From assembly GCA_036936605.1 (NCBI GenBank), contig JAUPFV010000002.1, positions 161,874,813-161,938,812 of the forward strand: 64,000 nucleotides of DNA, given 5' to 3'. A model generated the notes under the pieces. That model was not told the origin of the DNA. It saw nothing but the letters and a program-made list of their open reading frames with translations, and ran no database searches. Within the stretch, counting starts at the first letter, position 1. Each line of letters opens with the position of its first letter. Positions 33,645 to 45,316 of this stretch are shown here, piece after piece. Both the position numbers and the translations under genes were made by a program. Origin of the DNA: Limnanthes douglasii subsp. nivea. Taxonomy: Eukaryota; Streptophyta; Magnoliopsida; Brassicales; Limnanthaceae.

Positions 33645-34832
33645 TTAAGTACTATATGATATCTGTGTTTGGATATCCAAACTCGACCGGTTTACATGTG
33701 AGTTTACATGTGAGAAAATATATATTAATATCCATTGAGTATTCGAATCTAACGGATTTGAAAAAATTAAAACGTAATAGATTACGCGATTTGCTATACG
33801 CGGACCCATCATCATCTATCGTTAGGGCCTTTAATGATCCATTTTCACGGAAATATATGTGTGAAATTAGACTTAACTTTGAATTCTAATTTCCACTTAT
33901 ATAAAATAGATATGGAGTATATATTTTCTTCAATCACTTAACACGAAGTATGGTGCTTTACTATTTGCACCAATATTTTTTATATTTTCATCTCTTTCTT
34001 TAAATTGCAAAGACATATATCTTCATTGAAGATTCAAAATATTATAAAAGCAATAATTAAAATATCTACACTAGTTCGCGAGTCTTTATTCTGCCTTTTA
34101 TTATTATTTTATAAATGTTTGTAATATAATTCTAAAAAACAATTCAAACTTCTTGCGTAAATTTAATCAACAAAAAGATATAGATATAAAAAACGAAACA
34201 AAAATTAAATATTTAATTTATTTAAAATAAAACATATTACAAAATACATTAACAAAATCACATAAAACAATAAATATTATATCAATTTATATTTAATCAA
34301 TAAAACAATAAATTCAAATAAAACAATTATGATAGATGTTAAACCATACGATAGATTCTAAACCATAAAACATAAATTTAATAAAACAATTAATGCACAT
34401 AACGTGTCAAAACGATTTCAACACCAAATATTTTTGTTCACTAACCAGACTAATTATTTATATTTATACATGTTTTTATTTTTTAAAATTATTTTAGGTT
34501 CAGTTAATGAAATGCAGGTGGATAAATTGGCAAAAAGAGAAGATCGCAATATAGAAGCTAATGAACATTGGAATAGTTTTGGCTCATTCATCAAATATAT
34601 TTTTAAGAGAATCACCATTAGAATTCAAATGATGTAAAATGTCATTGTTAAATATAATGTTCAATCTTGTATACCATTTTAATCAATAATTTTTTTATTC
34701 ATTAAAATAATAATTAAAATAATAATTATTTTTATTTTTATTTGGAAAGAGAATATAATTTTTTTAAATTATATATACATGTGTGTTCCAAAATAATAAA
34801 TTATCTATATATAGTTTTACATTATTTTAATG
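33645..34832. other. AT-rich intergenic DNA, no gene supported
   Basis: Very AT-rich. A 77-codon plus-strand frame at 34404-34637 includes NEMQVDKLAKREDRNIEANE, followed by an AT-rich tail; it is not recognised and could be a degraded exon or chance. Confidence 0.5.
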
Positions 34833-34843
34833 AAAATTATTCT

Positions 34844-35080
34844 TTTTTTCGAAGGAACCCGCAGCCGCTATTCAGAGTGCAATGAGTGCGCACAGGGTAA
34901 ACCCTCAGTCTGACGCGATAGCCTGCAAATCGCGTCAGAAAATCAACGCCAGAAGGTAAACCACACAAGGTGACAGGCTCAGCCGAGAAAGCGTATGTAG
35001 AGGGACTCGAACTCATGACCTTTTGGTCATAAGAATGTCATACTCAACCAACTCGGTTACCCCCTTTGGGGCGATGAATA
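34844..35080 (-). mobile_element. tRNA-derived SINE
   Basis: On the minus strand, from 35080: a tRNA-like head with an A-box-like ggtaaccgagttggttgag and a B-box-like gagttcgagtccc (RNA polymerase III internal promoter). A tRNA-unrelated body follows, then an A-rich 3' end (cgaaaaaaa) at 34844. It is flanked by an 11 bp direct repeat aaaattattct (34833-34843 and 35081-35091), the expected target-site duplication. The perfect flanks suggest a fairly recent insertion. Not a functional tRNA gene: a 3' acceptor stem is absent and the body is too long. Confidence 0.88.
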
Positions 35081-35091
35081 AAAATTATTCT

Positions 35092-37949
35092 ACTTAATGC
35101 ATATAGATAAAATTTACGCGATAGGTTATGTAAATTAATATTACAATTAATTCACAAAAAAATTAAATATTACAATTAATTTGGTATGATTTTATGATAA
35201 GACTAGTATAAATTTATATTTTTAATTTTTAATTTTTTTTATTATTTTTATCAATGGATATTGGATATTTATCATGCGAATAAGTATATATGTTATGCGA
35301 AAGAATATTACAATTAATTTTGTATGATTTTATGATAAAACTAGTATAAATATTTATTTTTTATTTTTTTAATCATTGGATATTGGATGATATTTATCAT
35401 GCGAATAAGTATATATGTTATGCGAAAGATAACCGTTTTACAGTTTTATTTTATGAGATATTATATATTTGTGATGTGATGTGATGTTATGTTATGTGAA
35501 AGACACCATTTTTACAATTTCATTTTAATATTAACCTCGGTGGATATTGTATAGTTTATAAAATTTAGTCTATAAAATTTTAAATTCTATTAGACTATAA
35601 ACTAACATAATTCAAGATTAATAAATATTTATTATAACGGTACGCTCAATTAAAAAAATTAAATATTTGTGATATAATGATTCGTAATTTAGTTTGTTAT
35701 TATTTTATTTGACTTTTAGTTGTGTAGGTTATTTTTAGATTTCAAATCTATTTTTGAATTTATCCAATAAGATTCAATCTCACCAAGTTGATTTTGTTTG
35801 TCGTTCAAAATTCGATTCAGGTCGTTCCGGTCGTTTTGGTTGCAAATTTTGGGTAGCTAGCAAGAAAATTACGAGATAAACAAGTCAAAAATTTTAGAAT
35901 ATTGGATAAAATCACGTCCAATCCTGATCCACAATTGAAATATAAGATCAAGTGTCATGAATTCCTAAAGGAGAAGGAAAATTAGGAGACGATACAACAA
36001 GTTCAATGATGAGAGCACACCTCTAAAATATTACAAACTGGCAAAATATACCGTTCAGATCCAAGACTAATGTTCCTAGAGAGAATTTGGATTGAGGATC
36101 CACCAATATACGTGAAAAAACGTCGATATCGTCGCTATAACATAAAAAGCAGGAGTAGGATCCCAACTTACAAAGATAAAACTGATAAGATGAAATAAGA
36201 TATGATCATTTACGTCAACCAATCTAGTATGATCGGAATAAAAACTTAAGCGATAAAATGATCCCAATAATGGATGTTTCAATTCGGCTTAATAGACAAC
36301 TACCTCATCTACCCCAATCAGGGCTATTGTTAGGATATTAGCAAGCTTGAGTGGCTCAGGAAATGTTCCAACCAAACTATCAATACGCCTTAGTGGCCCA
36401 GCCTGGAATCCAACAAAAATATCTAGAATATCAAGCACATTCACCATCACATCCATTTCAATATAACTATGTATTGTACCACCGATTTACCAAACTATAT
36501 ATCGGGGATGCCCTCAAGCCTCAACCATAGTTAATATAAACCATCAGCATATGCCACCTCCAACCTACATGGGCAGCAAAACCCATTGAGTGCCCATCCA
36601 TTAATGTAGTTGAATCATTACTACGATATATCAACACAAGGTCATCACCCTTATGTATATTAATTAGAGTTTGTATATATAAGAGCAATACTAGAACTTT
36701 GATTGACAAGTGGCAATGACTAATACACAAACAAACATAAACCTTCATTGGGTAAGCAAATAAAGAGCTCTTCTTGATAAGGATGATGATTTTTTAGACG
36801 TGGAGTCCCATTAGTACCAAACATCATATATGGAGATCTATAGCCAAACTTTAATAACTACTAGATGAAAAAGTACAACGAAAATGGGCATATTAAAAAT
36901 CATGTCGAATAGTTCAAGAGCGAGATGAGAGGTAGTGGGAAAACAATGAGATTAAGTACACGAGATTCAGCTTAAATGAAGTGAAAAAAATCAATAAAAA
37001 CGAGATTCTACTAAATAAATTTATCTGACACAGATTTATCCATAATTTATTCTTGTGAGAAGCGATTTTAGTTGATCATTCATTATATTTTTATCTGGTA
37101 TTAACTCATTTTGCTCGATCCATCATCTATCTATCATTATCTTTTATCTCATTTCATTTGTGAGTGTTCTCCAAACAACAACGAGTCAATCTAATACTTT
37201 ATCCACCACCAAATATATGATCTAAATCTGTTACAATTATGAGTGTTCTCCAAACAACAACTTCAACAACATAATCTATCGTGTCTACGATCATATTTTA
37301 TTTCACTCTCTTCTCTCTCTGGTTAACTCCAGTTTGGATTCTTTCCGACTAACCGTAAGATCTTACATGCAGTCGTGATTTTGGTCGGCTTATCTACCCC
37401 ATAGATATTTAAAATTCATGTATATCTCATCCTACGATATGTCTTAGGGTTTTGCTCTTTCTCGTGCAATGCAACCTTGACGTGAGGTATCCTGCATTTT
37501 CAATCTGTTTTTCTCACGTGAGTCAATCTCACTTTAACTCACCCCACAACGAGTTTCACTCTTCCATTTTGAGGTTTTCACGGAGGTTGTTCCCCAATTG
37601 TCATTGTCGATGTGGTTAGGGCTCTGTTTCTTCCTACTTCGCACCCTTGGTGCTATGAGGAAGGTTTTAGCCTTGCAATATATGAGTTTGTTGGGTTTGG
37701 TTTATAGTTTGAAGAGGGCATTTAGGGGATTTAAGGATTTTGTCGTTGAACTTGGGTTTAAGTTGATGGTGTGGTTTGGATGGTGCTCAAGATTAACCAT
37801 CGGTACCGGTATCGTCAACTATTTCTATACTATTAATATTAACAATACCCTCACAAAAATATTAACAAAATAAAGGTTCCAAAACAATGTGATCATTTGT
37901 CATCATTCTTATTCATCTTAGTCCTTTAAGTTCTTTATAGTATCCTCAA
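35092..37949. other. Intergenic DNA, no gene supported
   Basis: AT-rich with scattered short ORFs of no recognisable family. 35240-35420 contains a direct repeat (tatttatcatgcgaataagtatatatgttatgcgaaag twice). A 22 bp phrase atgagtgttctccaaacaac occurs near 37160 and 37231. A 91-codon frame at 37598-37873 could be the 5' part of the following LINE but cannot be assigned. Confidence 0.55.
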
Positions 37950-38768
37950 ATACAATATTAATTATTTGAACTTCAAATTTCAATGTAAGTGTCAAAATCT
38001 TAAGATTGTCAACCTCTGCTTCCCAGCTGATTTAATGATTTTATATTTAGGTGATATTAGCTCCCTCAGTATCATTAACGATGGTCTTAACGGTTTCCTT
38101 GATTTCTCAAATACTAAATTTAACCTTCAGAATAGCCATATCTTCTTCTGTCGGGTTAACCCCACTCTAATAATGAAGTTAATCAATATTCTAGGAATCA
38201 TTGTAGGTTCCCTACTGGTTAAATACCTTGGAGTACTTATTCTCACGGGTTGCTTTTCATATAAAGTTTTCAACCCATTTTGGAGGAAATTACTACTCGT
38301 ATTGCCTCTTGGACTTCCAAACATCTCTCTTATGCGGGTAGACTTCAGTTCATTAAATATGTGCTTTTCGCGGGGCAGGTTTATGATCATTATTCAATCC
38401 GCTAAAGTTTATAAAGAACATTCATAGTCTCTCTGTTGTTTTTTATGGTCTATCCATAAGATGAAGGTTTCTGGTATAAAATAAGTTTGGTCTATTGTTG
38501 TATATCTCTTGTATAGGGGTGTCCTTGAGATTCTAAACCTAAAAACCTAGAATAAAGTTGCCATCTTCAAACACTTGTCGTCCATTGTTAGTAAAAATGA
38601 CAACTTATCTCAAAGAAGATTAAAGACAATAACTTTTGGTGTTAAAAGATTAACTTTTCTAGACTTGGAAGAAAATTCTAAATCTTTGGCCTTTTGTTAG
38701 CAAACTATACAAGGTGACGATTGGCAATGAGAAAAATACATCATTCTTATATGACTGATGGTTGTTTC
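37950..38768 (+). pseudogene. L1-like LINE RT fragment, part 1
   Basis: Frame 37966-38427 matches the C-terminal half of plant L1-like reverse transcriptases. LCFPADLMILYLGD corresponds to the FADD active-site box (here degraded), and NSHIFFCRVNPTLIMKLINI and GSLLVKYLGVLIL correspond to the region after it. After 38430 the sequence continues in broken frames (LNLKTWNKVAIFKHLSSI-like). It is cut at 38768 by element B and continues at 49173. No endonuclease domain is visible. The remnant is dead. Confidence 0.82.
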
Positions 38769-39144
38769 TGATGAGTCCGGATTTTCTCACTACTCACTGT
38801 ATAAAACCGGACAGGGGAACTTCAGACAAAGGCCACCCACTGAACCATCCGAACTAGACAAAAGTATTAAAAGTTAATCACCTTTTGACTAAGCTAATTG
38901 ATAACCTACTTAATAAACTAATGGGTTTTTTACTTCGACCCGGTTTCATGAGTTTGACCCGAAAACCCATGAGGCCCATAATTAAAGGTATAAATACCAA
39001 CCACTTTCATTAATGAGGGTAATGAACATTTAATACAACCAGGCAGCTCAAATCTCTCACTACAACCCACTTAAACATTTAATACCTTTAACACACCACA
39101 AAACACCTGACAGAATTACCCTCAGTGGAAAATAATTCACACCA
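38769..39144 (+). repeat. Element B 5' LTR
   Basis: 376 bp, TGATGAGTCCGG to CACACCA, TATAAATA at 38989-38996. The primer-binding site TGGCGACCACATTAGGAG follows at 39148-39165; it carries two differences from the A and C version. Confidence 0.95.
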
Positions 39145-39216
39145 AATTGGCGACCACATTAGGAGAAGAAGGTGCATGAATCAAGCATTCAAAACCATCA
39201 AGAAAAACCACTTCGG

Positions 39217-41582
39217 ATGAATCCGGAAGAGCCGGAAGTGCCACCAGCTTTGGCAGAAGTGGTGGGAGAAAACGATGAATATACGATCGAGGAGCGAGAT
39301 AAACTAAAAATTGAGATAGAAGCCTTGAGGGCTGCTAAAAGGGCAGAGATAGGTGTGAAAGAAAAGGAAAAAGTGTCAGCAGTTCACCATACTGACAATA
39401 CAAGAGAGCATGAGCCATCAAAAACCCATGTGAGTACTAAAAAGACTCATGCTAGTTCAGAGAAGTCTCACCGGTCCAAACCGGTGGAGAGCTCAGATTC
39501 AGACTCAGAATCTTCTAGCAACTCCTCAAACGAAGACGGAGTCAAAGAATCCCTATCATCTAGCAGTGATGAAGGCCATTCTAAGAAGAAACAGAAGTTG
39601 GTCAAAAAATATTCAAGAAAAAGGGATAGGTATGGAAGGTTGAAGATGCATCTGGGTAAAGGGTCGTCTCCTAGTCACAGCCATGGCTGGAGGCATGTAG
39701 ACCGATTGTTAATGGATCGTTTTTCCTTTCATGATGAGCCAGGTATATTTGCAACTCCCAACGAAGATATAGTATTTAGTCGTGGCCGAAATTGGAAACA
39801 ATCTACCTTGTCCTCCAAGATACTGTCCGGAAACCTTCCTAAGAGGTTTGACAACACAAAGATGGAAAAATATGATGGCAGTAAAGATCCAGATAACCAT
39901 CTGGAACAATTCAAAATATTTATGATGAATTTTGACAATGATGATAAGTTACTTTGTCGAGCGTTCTCCCAGTATTTTACGGGGAGTGCTCTGAAGTGGT
40001 ACAATAGTCTGCCACAGGGTTGCATCAAAAATTTTGATACTTTTTGGGTGGCCTTCCGGAGGCAGTTCGTTGGAAGTAAAGAAGTAAATGGAAATGGAGA
40101 CACTATTATCCATTGTGCCCAAGAACCAAATGAATCTTTGAAGGAATACATAAGTCGCTTTGTGAACACCAAAAATGGGTTAGCTGATTGCTTTGAACAA
40201 GTAGTAATAGCTTATCTGAGGCAGGATTTGAACCCTGGAAATTTGGCTGATTCAGTAACCAGGAAAAAGGCCATGACATGGGGAGGTTTACTAAATCAGG
40301 TCGGCAAACCAATTATTTTGGATGAAACGAAAAAAAACCAAGGTGCACCGGCAAGTGAGGTCTGCTCCAGCTGCACCAAATCAAAACCAGAATCAGTCCG
40401 GGTACAAGGCCAATGAAGCCGGACAGGGTCAAAATAGGGCTGAGGCTCAATCCCACCCAGCTGCACCAGCTCAAATCCAGCAATCTAGAAATAAGCGAGG
40501 ACCTTGGGTTCAACCGGAGTGGTTTGCTGAACTAAAATAAAATGTAGCCACCATTTATAATAAAACGAAATACAAAGTACATTTCAGAAAGCCGAGTGCA
40601 TTACAATCTCCCAGGGAAAGTTGAAATAATAGTTTTTGTCAGTATCATCGTGATACTGGCCATACCAATGAAGATTGCATTGCGTTGAAACAAAGAAGTA
40701 CAAAATTTGATTGAGAGAGGGAAGTTGGGGGCATATGTTAAAAGAAGAAGTGGAAATAGGTCTGATAATGCTCATTGGACTAGCCCGAACAATGCAGGGA
40801 CATCGGCTCCAGATGGGGCTATGGTGATAATTGAAAGGTTTGATGTAGAGTCAGAGTATTTGGATCCCGATCCAACTCGAAACAAGGTGGGTTTTATCAC
40901 AGAGAACTGCAAGATAATATCCGGACTCATCAGCTTTTTTGAGTCACTTACAATATTTGGAGGAGACACCATGACTGCACCAACAGCTTTTTCGAGAAAG
41001 AGGCATGTTCATACTTTAGCTACCCAACTGGAAGGAGGCATGCCTTCCTATAAATTGCAAATTCCATTTCCCTTTATTGTTTTCGATGAAGATGACTTGA
41101 GGGACATAGCTGGTCCTCATGAAGATGTTGTTGTAATAGGAGCCTCCATTGGGGGTAATGACATAAGACGAATTTTGGTGGACACCGACAGTTCAGCCAA
41201 TATCCTCTTTTTAACTTCTTATAAACAGATGAATAATCCAACAGTGATATAGTGTTCGAACAGGTCAATAGTGGGATTCAGTGGAAGCTTAGCTGATGTA
41301 ATTTGGGAATTCGAAGAGGAAGTTCTGTTAGGCAATGGCCCTTTTAAGAAGATGGTCAGAATACTTTTTGTTGTGGTGGATTGTCTTACGTGTTACAATT
41401 CTATTTTGGGGAGATCTTGACTCTCTAGGATGCATCTTGTGGCTTCAACAGTCCACCAATGTTTAAAATATGCTGTGCAAGGACAAGTGGGAGTTGTCTG
41501 AAGCAGTCATAAGGTAGCAAGGGAGTGTTATGCAACAGCAATGGCCCCTAAAACTTTGGGGGCAGTTCGGATCAGTGAGGAT
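39217..41582 (+). pseudogene. Element B gag-protease remnant
   Basis: Start chosen at ATG 39217 (MNPEEPEVPPALAEVV). The frame is open to 40416: N-terminal charged helix, serine-rich acidic and basic tract, gag core (WKQSTLSSKIL ... WVAFRRQF), then a one-base insertion near 40330 in an A-run shifts the frame. The remainder continues at 40322-40540 (TAA at 40538) and 40707-41252 after another shift. A CX2HX4HX4C knuckle is near 40640-40680. The protease motif reads ILVDTDSSANILF: the catalytic Asp-Thr-Gly is Asp-Thr-Asp. The frame also has TGA near 41500 and ends at the conserved TAG 41583. Confidence 0.92.
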
Positions 41583-41585
41583 TAG
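41583..41585 (+). promoter_or_regulatory. Conserved in-frame UAG at the protease/pol boundary of B
   Basis: gtgaggat-TAG-caatttgag, homologous to the TAG at 20077 in C and 56167 in D. CAA-TTT follows directly. Confidence 0.55.
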
Positions 41586-44500
41586 CAATTTGAGGGGCCC
41601 TCTGGGGGAGAGGGTGAAATTGATGACCCGAGAGAGACCCTGGTGTTTTAATACCAATTGAACAAGTTGAAACTCACTCTCTGGCCGAAGGAATAAGTGT
41701 CAATATCGGGTCCAAGATAACGTCAGAATTGAAGAGTTAAGTATTAGCCTTTTTGAAAAACTATCAGCATGTTTTCGCTTGGTGCAATGCTGATGTAACC
41801 GGAGTACCAGCTGACATTATATCACACCAATTATCCATCCGGAGGGATATAGCACCTGTTGTATAAAATATGAGAGCTTTTTCTAAGGAAAAAGCTGATG
41901 TCATAGTTCAAGAGGTTGACCGACTTACTAAAATGGGATACATAAAGGAATCTCGATACCTTTTATGGATAGCCAATCCGGTGCTAGTAAAAAAGAAAAA
42001 AGGAAAGTGGCGTATGTGCATTAATTTTACAAATCTCAATAGAGCTTGCCCAAAAGACATATATCCGGTCTCACGAATTGATCAGTTGGTGGACTCCACA
42101 TCTGGGAACAAGCTATTGTCCTTTATGGATACCTTCTCCAGGTATAATCAGATTCAAGTAGATCTGAAGGATCAAGAGCATACCACATTTGTAACTGATG
42201 TGGGCCTCCATCATTACAAGGTGATGCCATTTGGATTAAAGAATGTTGGGGCTACTTATCAGAGATTAGTAAACAAGGCTTTTGCTAACCAGATTGGAAT
42301 AAACATGGAAGTCTACATCGATGACATGATGGTGAAGAGTGTGGACAAAGAGCTACACTTGGCAGATCTCTAAGAAACCTTTGCCAACTTGGTGAAGGTA
42401 AATTTAAAATTGAATCCAGAAAAGTGTGTTTTCGGGGTGCACTCCGGAAAATTCTTAGGGTATGTGATAAGTGAGAAGGGCATACAACCAGATCCAGACC
42501 AGCTCATTGATTTATTGCAGATGGAGCCTCCTCAGAATATTAAAGAAGTACAAACGTTGACTGGGAGGTTAGCTGCTCTAAACCGTTTTATCTCAAGGTC
42601 TTCGGATAGGTGTGCCCCGTTTTTTCAAACTTTGAAAGGTGCAAAAGAGTTTAATTGGTCTCCCCAGTTTGACCAGGCTTTCGATGAAATTAAGAAGCAC
42701 TTATCCTCCCCTAAAACTTAGTTTAAACCTGTTGATGGAGAGACACTCTACATATACTTGGCAGTTTCTGATTGTGCCTTAAGTGCGGTGCTAGTTAGGG
42801 AGGTGGATAATTATCCTCGTCTGGTGTACTATATCAGTAAAAGCTTGATTGATGTAGAAAAAAAAATATTTGAAACTTGAAAAACTAGCACTGGCCTTAG
42901 TAATTGCTGCTAGGAAAATGAGGCCCTACTTTCAGTCTCATTCGATCATTGTCCGGACGTTTTTTCCCTTGAAAAACGTTCTTCAAAAGGCAGATGTTTC
43001 AAGAAGAATGACCAAGTGTTCGGTGGAGCTGGGAGACTATGATATTGATTTTTCCCCTCGTACAGCAGTCAAGGCTCAGACTGTTGCTGATTTCCTAGTT
43101 GAATTTCACTCAGACAGAGACACCAAACAAGCAACACTTGAAAAAAACTAAGAAAGTATGGGTTGTCCAGACTGATGGATGATCGAGTACCATGGGTTGT
43201 GGTGCTGGAATATGTTTAACCTCTCAATACTACGAAAAATGTATCAAACTATATATTTTGCTTTCAGGGGTTCCAATAATGAGTCTGAATATGAATTTGC
43301 TATAGCAGGTTTGAAATTAGCTCTAATTTGTGGAGCCAAAAGGATCAGGTTAATGAGCGATTCCCAACTTCTAATCCATAATGCACAAGGTCAATCTGAG
43401 GCCAAAAAAAAGCAATTGGTTAAAAATTTATTTATCCTTAAAGAAGTGGCTCTTAATTTCAAAAACATCACCTATGAGCACATACCCCGAACAGAAAATA
43501 CGTTAGCAGATTCCTTGGCAACCATAACCTATTCTGATTCATACCCATGGATTCATGTGCAAGAGTGTACATCCATTCAACTCAGTCAGAACAAGGAAGA
43601 AGAAAGTTTAAATATACAAGTAAATCAACCTCAAGATTGGAGATTTCCTCTTTTCCAGTACCTCTCAAATGGCATCTTGCCTCCGGAAAAAGAAGTGGCA
43701 AGAAAAGTAAATATAAGGCTTGTGGCTTTGTCATCCTAAGAGACGTTCTTTACAAAAAAATCCTTTAGTAGGCCTCTCTTACGATGTTTGGGATTCGAAG
43801 AATCCCAAATGGTGCTCTCCGAATTGCACGATGGCGAAGGATCAACACACTGTGGATTCAGGGCACTAACCAGAAGGGTCTTGTTAGCTGGGTACTATTG
43901 GCCTTCCATAATGCAAGATGCCAAGGAGTTGGTGAAGAAGTGTGATCCACGCCAAAGATACAGTAATGAAATTTATATCTCAGCTGTCCCTTTAGAGTCG
44001 ATTTTTGATCCAATACCTTTTGCTCGTTGGGGGCTGGATTTGGTGGGACCTCTACCCATGGCATCCGGAGGGTGCAGAACTATAATTGTTGCTATTGATT
44101 ACTTCTTAAAGTGGGTAGAAGCAGCCCCATTGGCAGGAACTACTTCGAAAGCTGTGATAAAATTCATCCTGTCTAATATTTGCTGCATGTTTGGAGTTCC
44201 CCAAAAGATAACTATAGACAACGGTCCACAATTCGATAACAAGGATGTGGAGAATTTATGTGCCTCTACAGGAATTCAACACTGTTTCTCTTCCTCTTTC
44301 CACCCACAGGAAAATGGTCAAGTTGAAGTAGCTAACAGAACCATCCTGTCCGGTTTTAAAAAGAATCTATAAGGGACTGGTGGAAAGTGGCCAAGTTATC
44401 TACAAGAAGTGCTATAGGCTTACTGAACCACTCCCTGGGCTGCAACACAAGAGTCCCAATTTTCCTTGGTGTATGGTATGGATGCAATAGCTCCCATAGA

Positions 44501-44873
44501 GGCCACTCTCCGTTTATTATGAGTCCATCATTTTTCCGAACAAGCTAATGAGGAGGTAATTAGAAGCCAACTTGACTTGATGGAAGAAAGAAGAGTCAAG
44601 GCTCACCTTAGAGCCACACACTATCAGGGTTTGATGAGAAGCAGATTTGCTTCCAGAGTCAAAAGAAGGGATTTTCAACCAGGTGATAATGTGCTGAAGA
44701 AAGTCTTCATGCATACCAAGGAGAAGCAGTTTGGCAAGCTAGCTCCAACGTGGGAAGGACCCTATATGGTCAGTGAAAAGCTTAAGCCTGGGACATATAG
44801 GCTCAAAGATAAATATGAAAGGATTTTGAATCACCCCTGGAACATTGAACACCTCCGGTTGTATTTAGAATAA
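41586..44873 (+). pseudogene. Element B pol remnant (RT-RNase H-integrase)
   Basis: Degenerate pol across several frames. 41870-42373 is RT with FTNLNRACPKD and YIDDMMVKS; 42389-42721 is the connection region. 42870-43151 is RNase H; 43179-43739 is the second RNase H-like domain (NNESEYEFAIAGLKLA). 43788-44372 is the integrase zinc finger (HDGEGSTHCG) and core, with VAIDYFLKW, ITIDNGPQFDN and HPQENGQVEVANRT preserving all three D,D,E residues. 44577-44873 is the integrase C-terminal part ending WNIEHLRLYLE. Stops occur near 41740, 41864, 42373, 42721, 44372 and 44418, and frame changes near 42860 and 43150. Non-functional, but the domain set is complete. Confidence 0.93.
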
Positions 44874-45316
44874 AGACCATGTAAATATTTACTTGTTTAA
44901 AGTCCATGTAAATATTTGGGGGCATAATATTTCCTAACCTGGTGGCGTGGGGAGGTTTTATTGAGGTTTCCGGGTTTTTTAATAAAATTTAATACCTCCT
45001 TAAATTCGAATTGATTTGACTAACAGATCGGATGGATTCAGTGGAGTTATGACCATTTAAACATTTGTCATCGGAGAATTTAAACACTCTCACTTTAAAA
45101 TATTCAAAGTCCATTTAAATATGAGCCATCAAAATTGGAAAACTATGAAATGATATAAGAGTTGTGTAAGATGAAACTGCTCGGCAGATACCGGAGAATG
45201 ATATTAAATATGTAAAATGCCTTGGCCATCTAAGGACTTTAGAGTTTTAAAAAGAGAAGGTTTGTCCGGACAAGGGCCGGACACGGTTACAAAATTACCT
45301 TGGCCATCCAAGGACT
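44874..45316 (+). other. Element B convergent intergenic region
   Basis: No ORF. It carries the motifs seen in C and D: TGTAAATA at 44880-44887 and 44907-44914, the ggaggttttattgagg block near 44950, aataaaattt near 44981, and two CCTTGGCCATC(T/C)AAGGACTT copies starting at 45220 and 45298 around ccggacac..ttacaaaa. Confidence 0.75.

Noticed and set aside
34990..35070. A functional tRNA gene
   Set aside because: A- and B-box-like motifs are present, but there is no closing acceptor stem, and the flanking body, A-tail and target duplication mark it as a SINE.
37598..37873. 91-codon ORF as a membrane protein gene
   Set aside because: Hydrophobic by composition only, no family match, next to a dead LINE; kept as unassigned.
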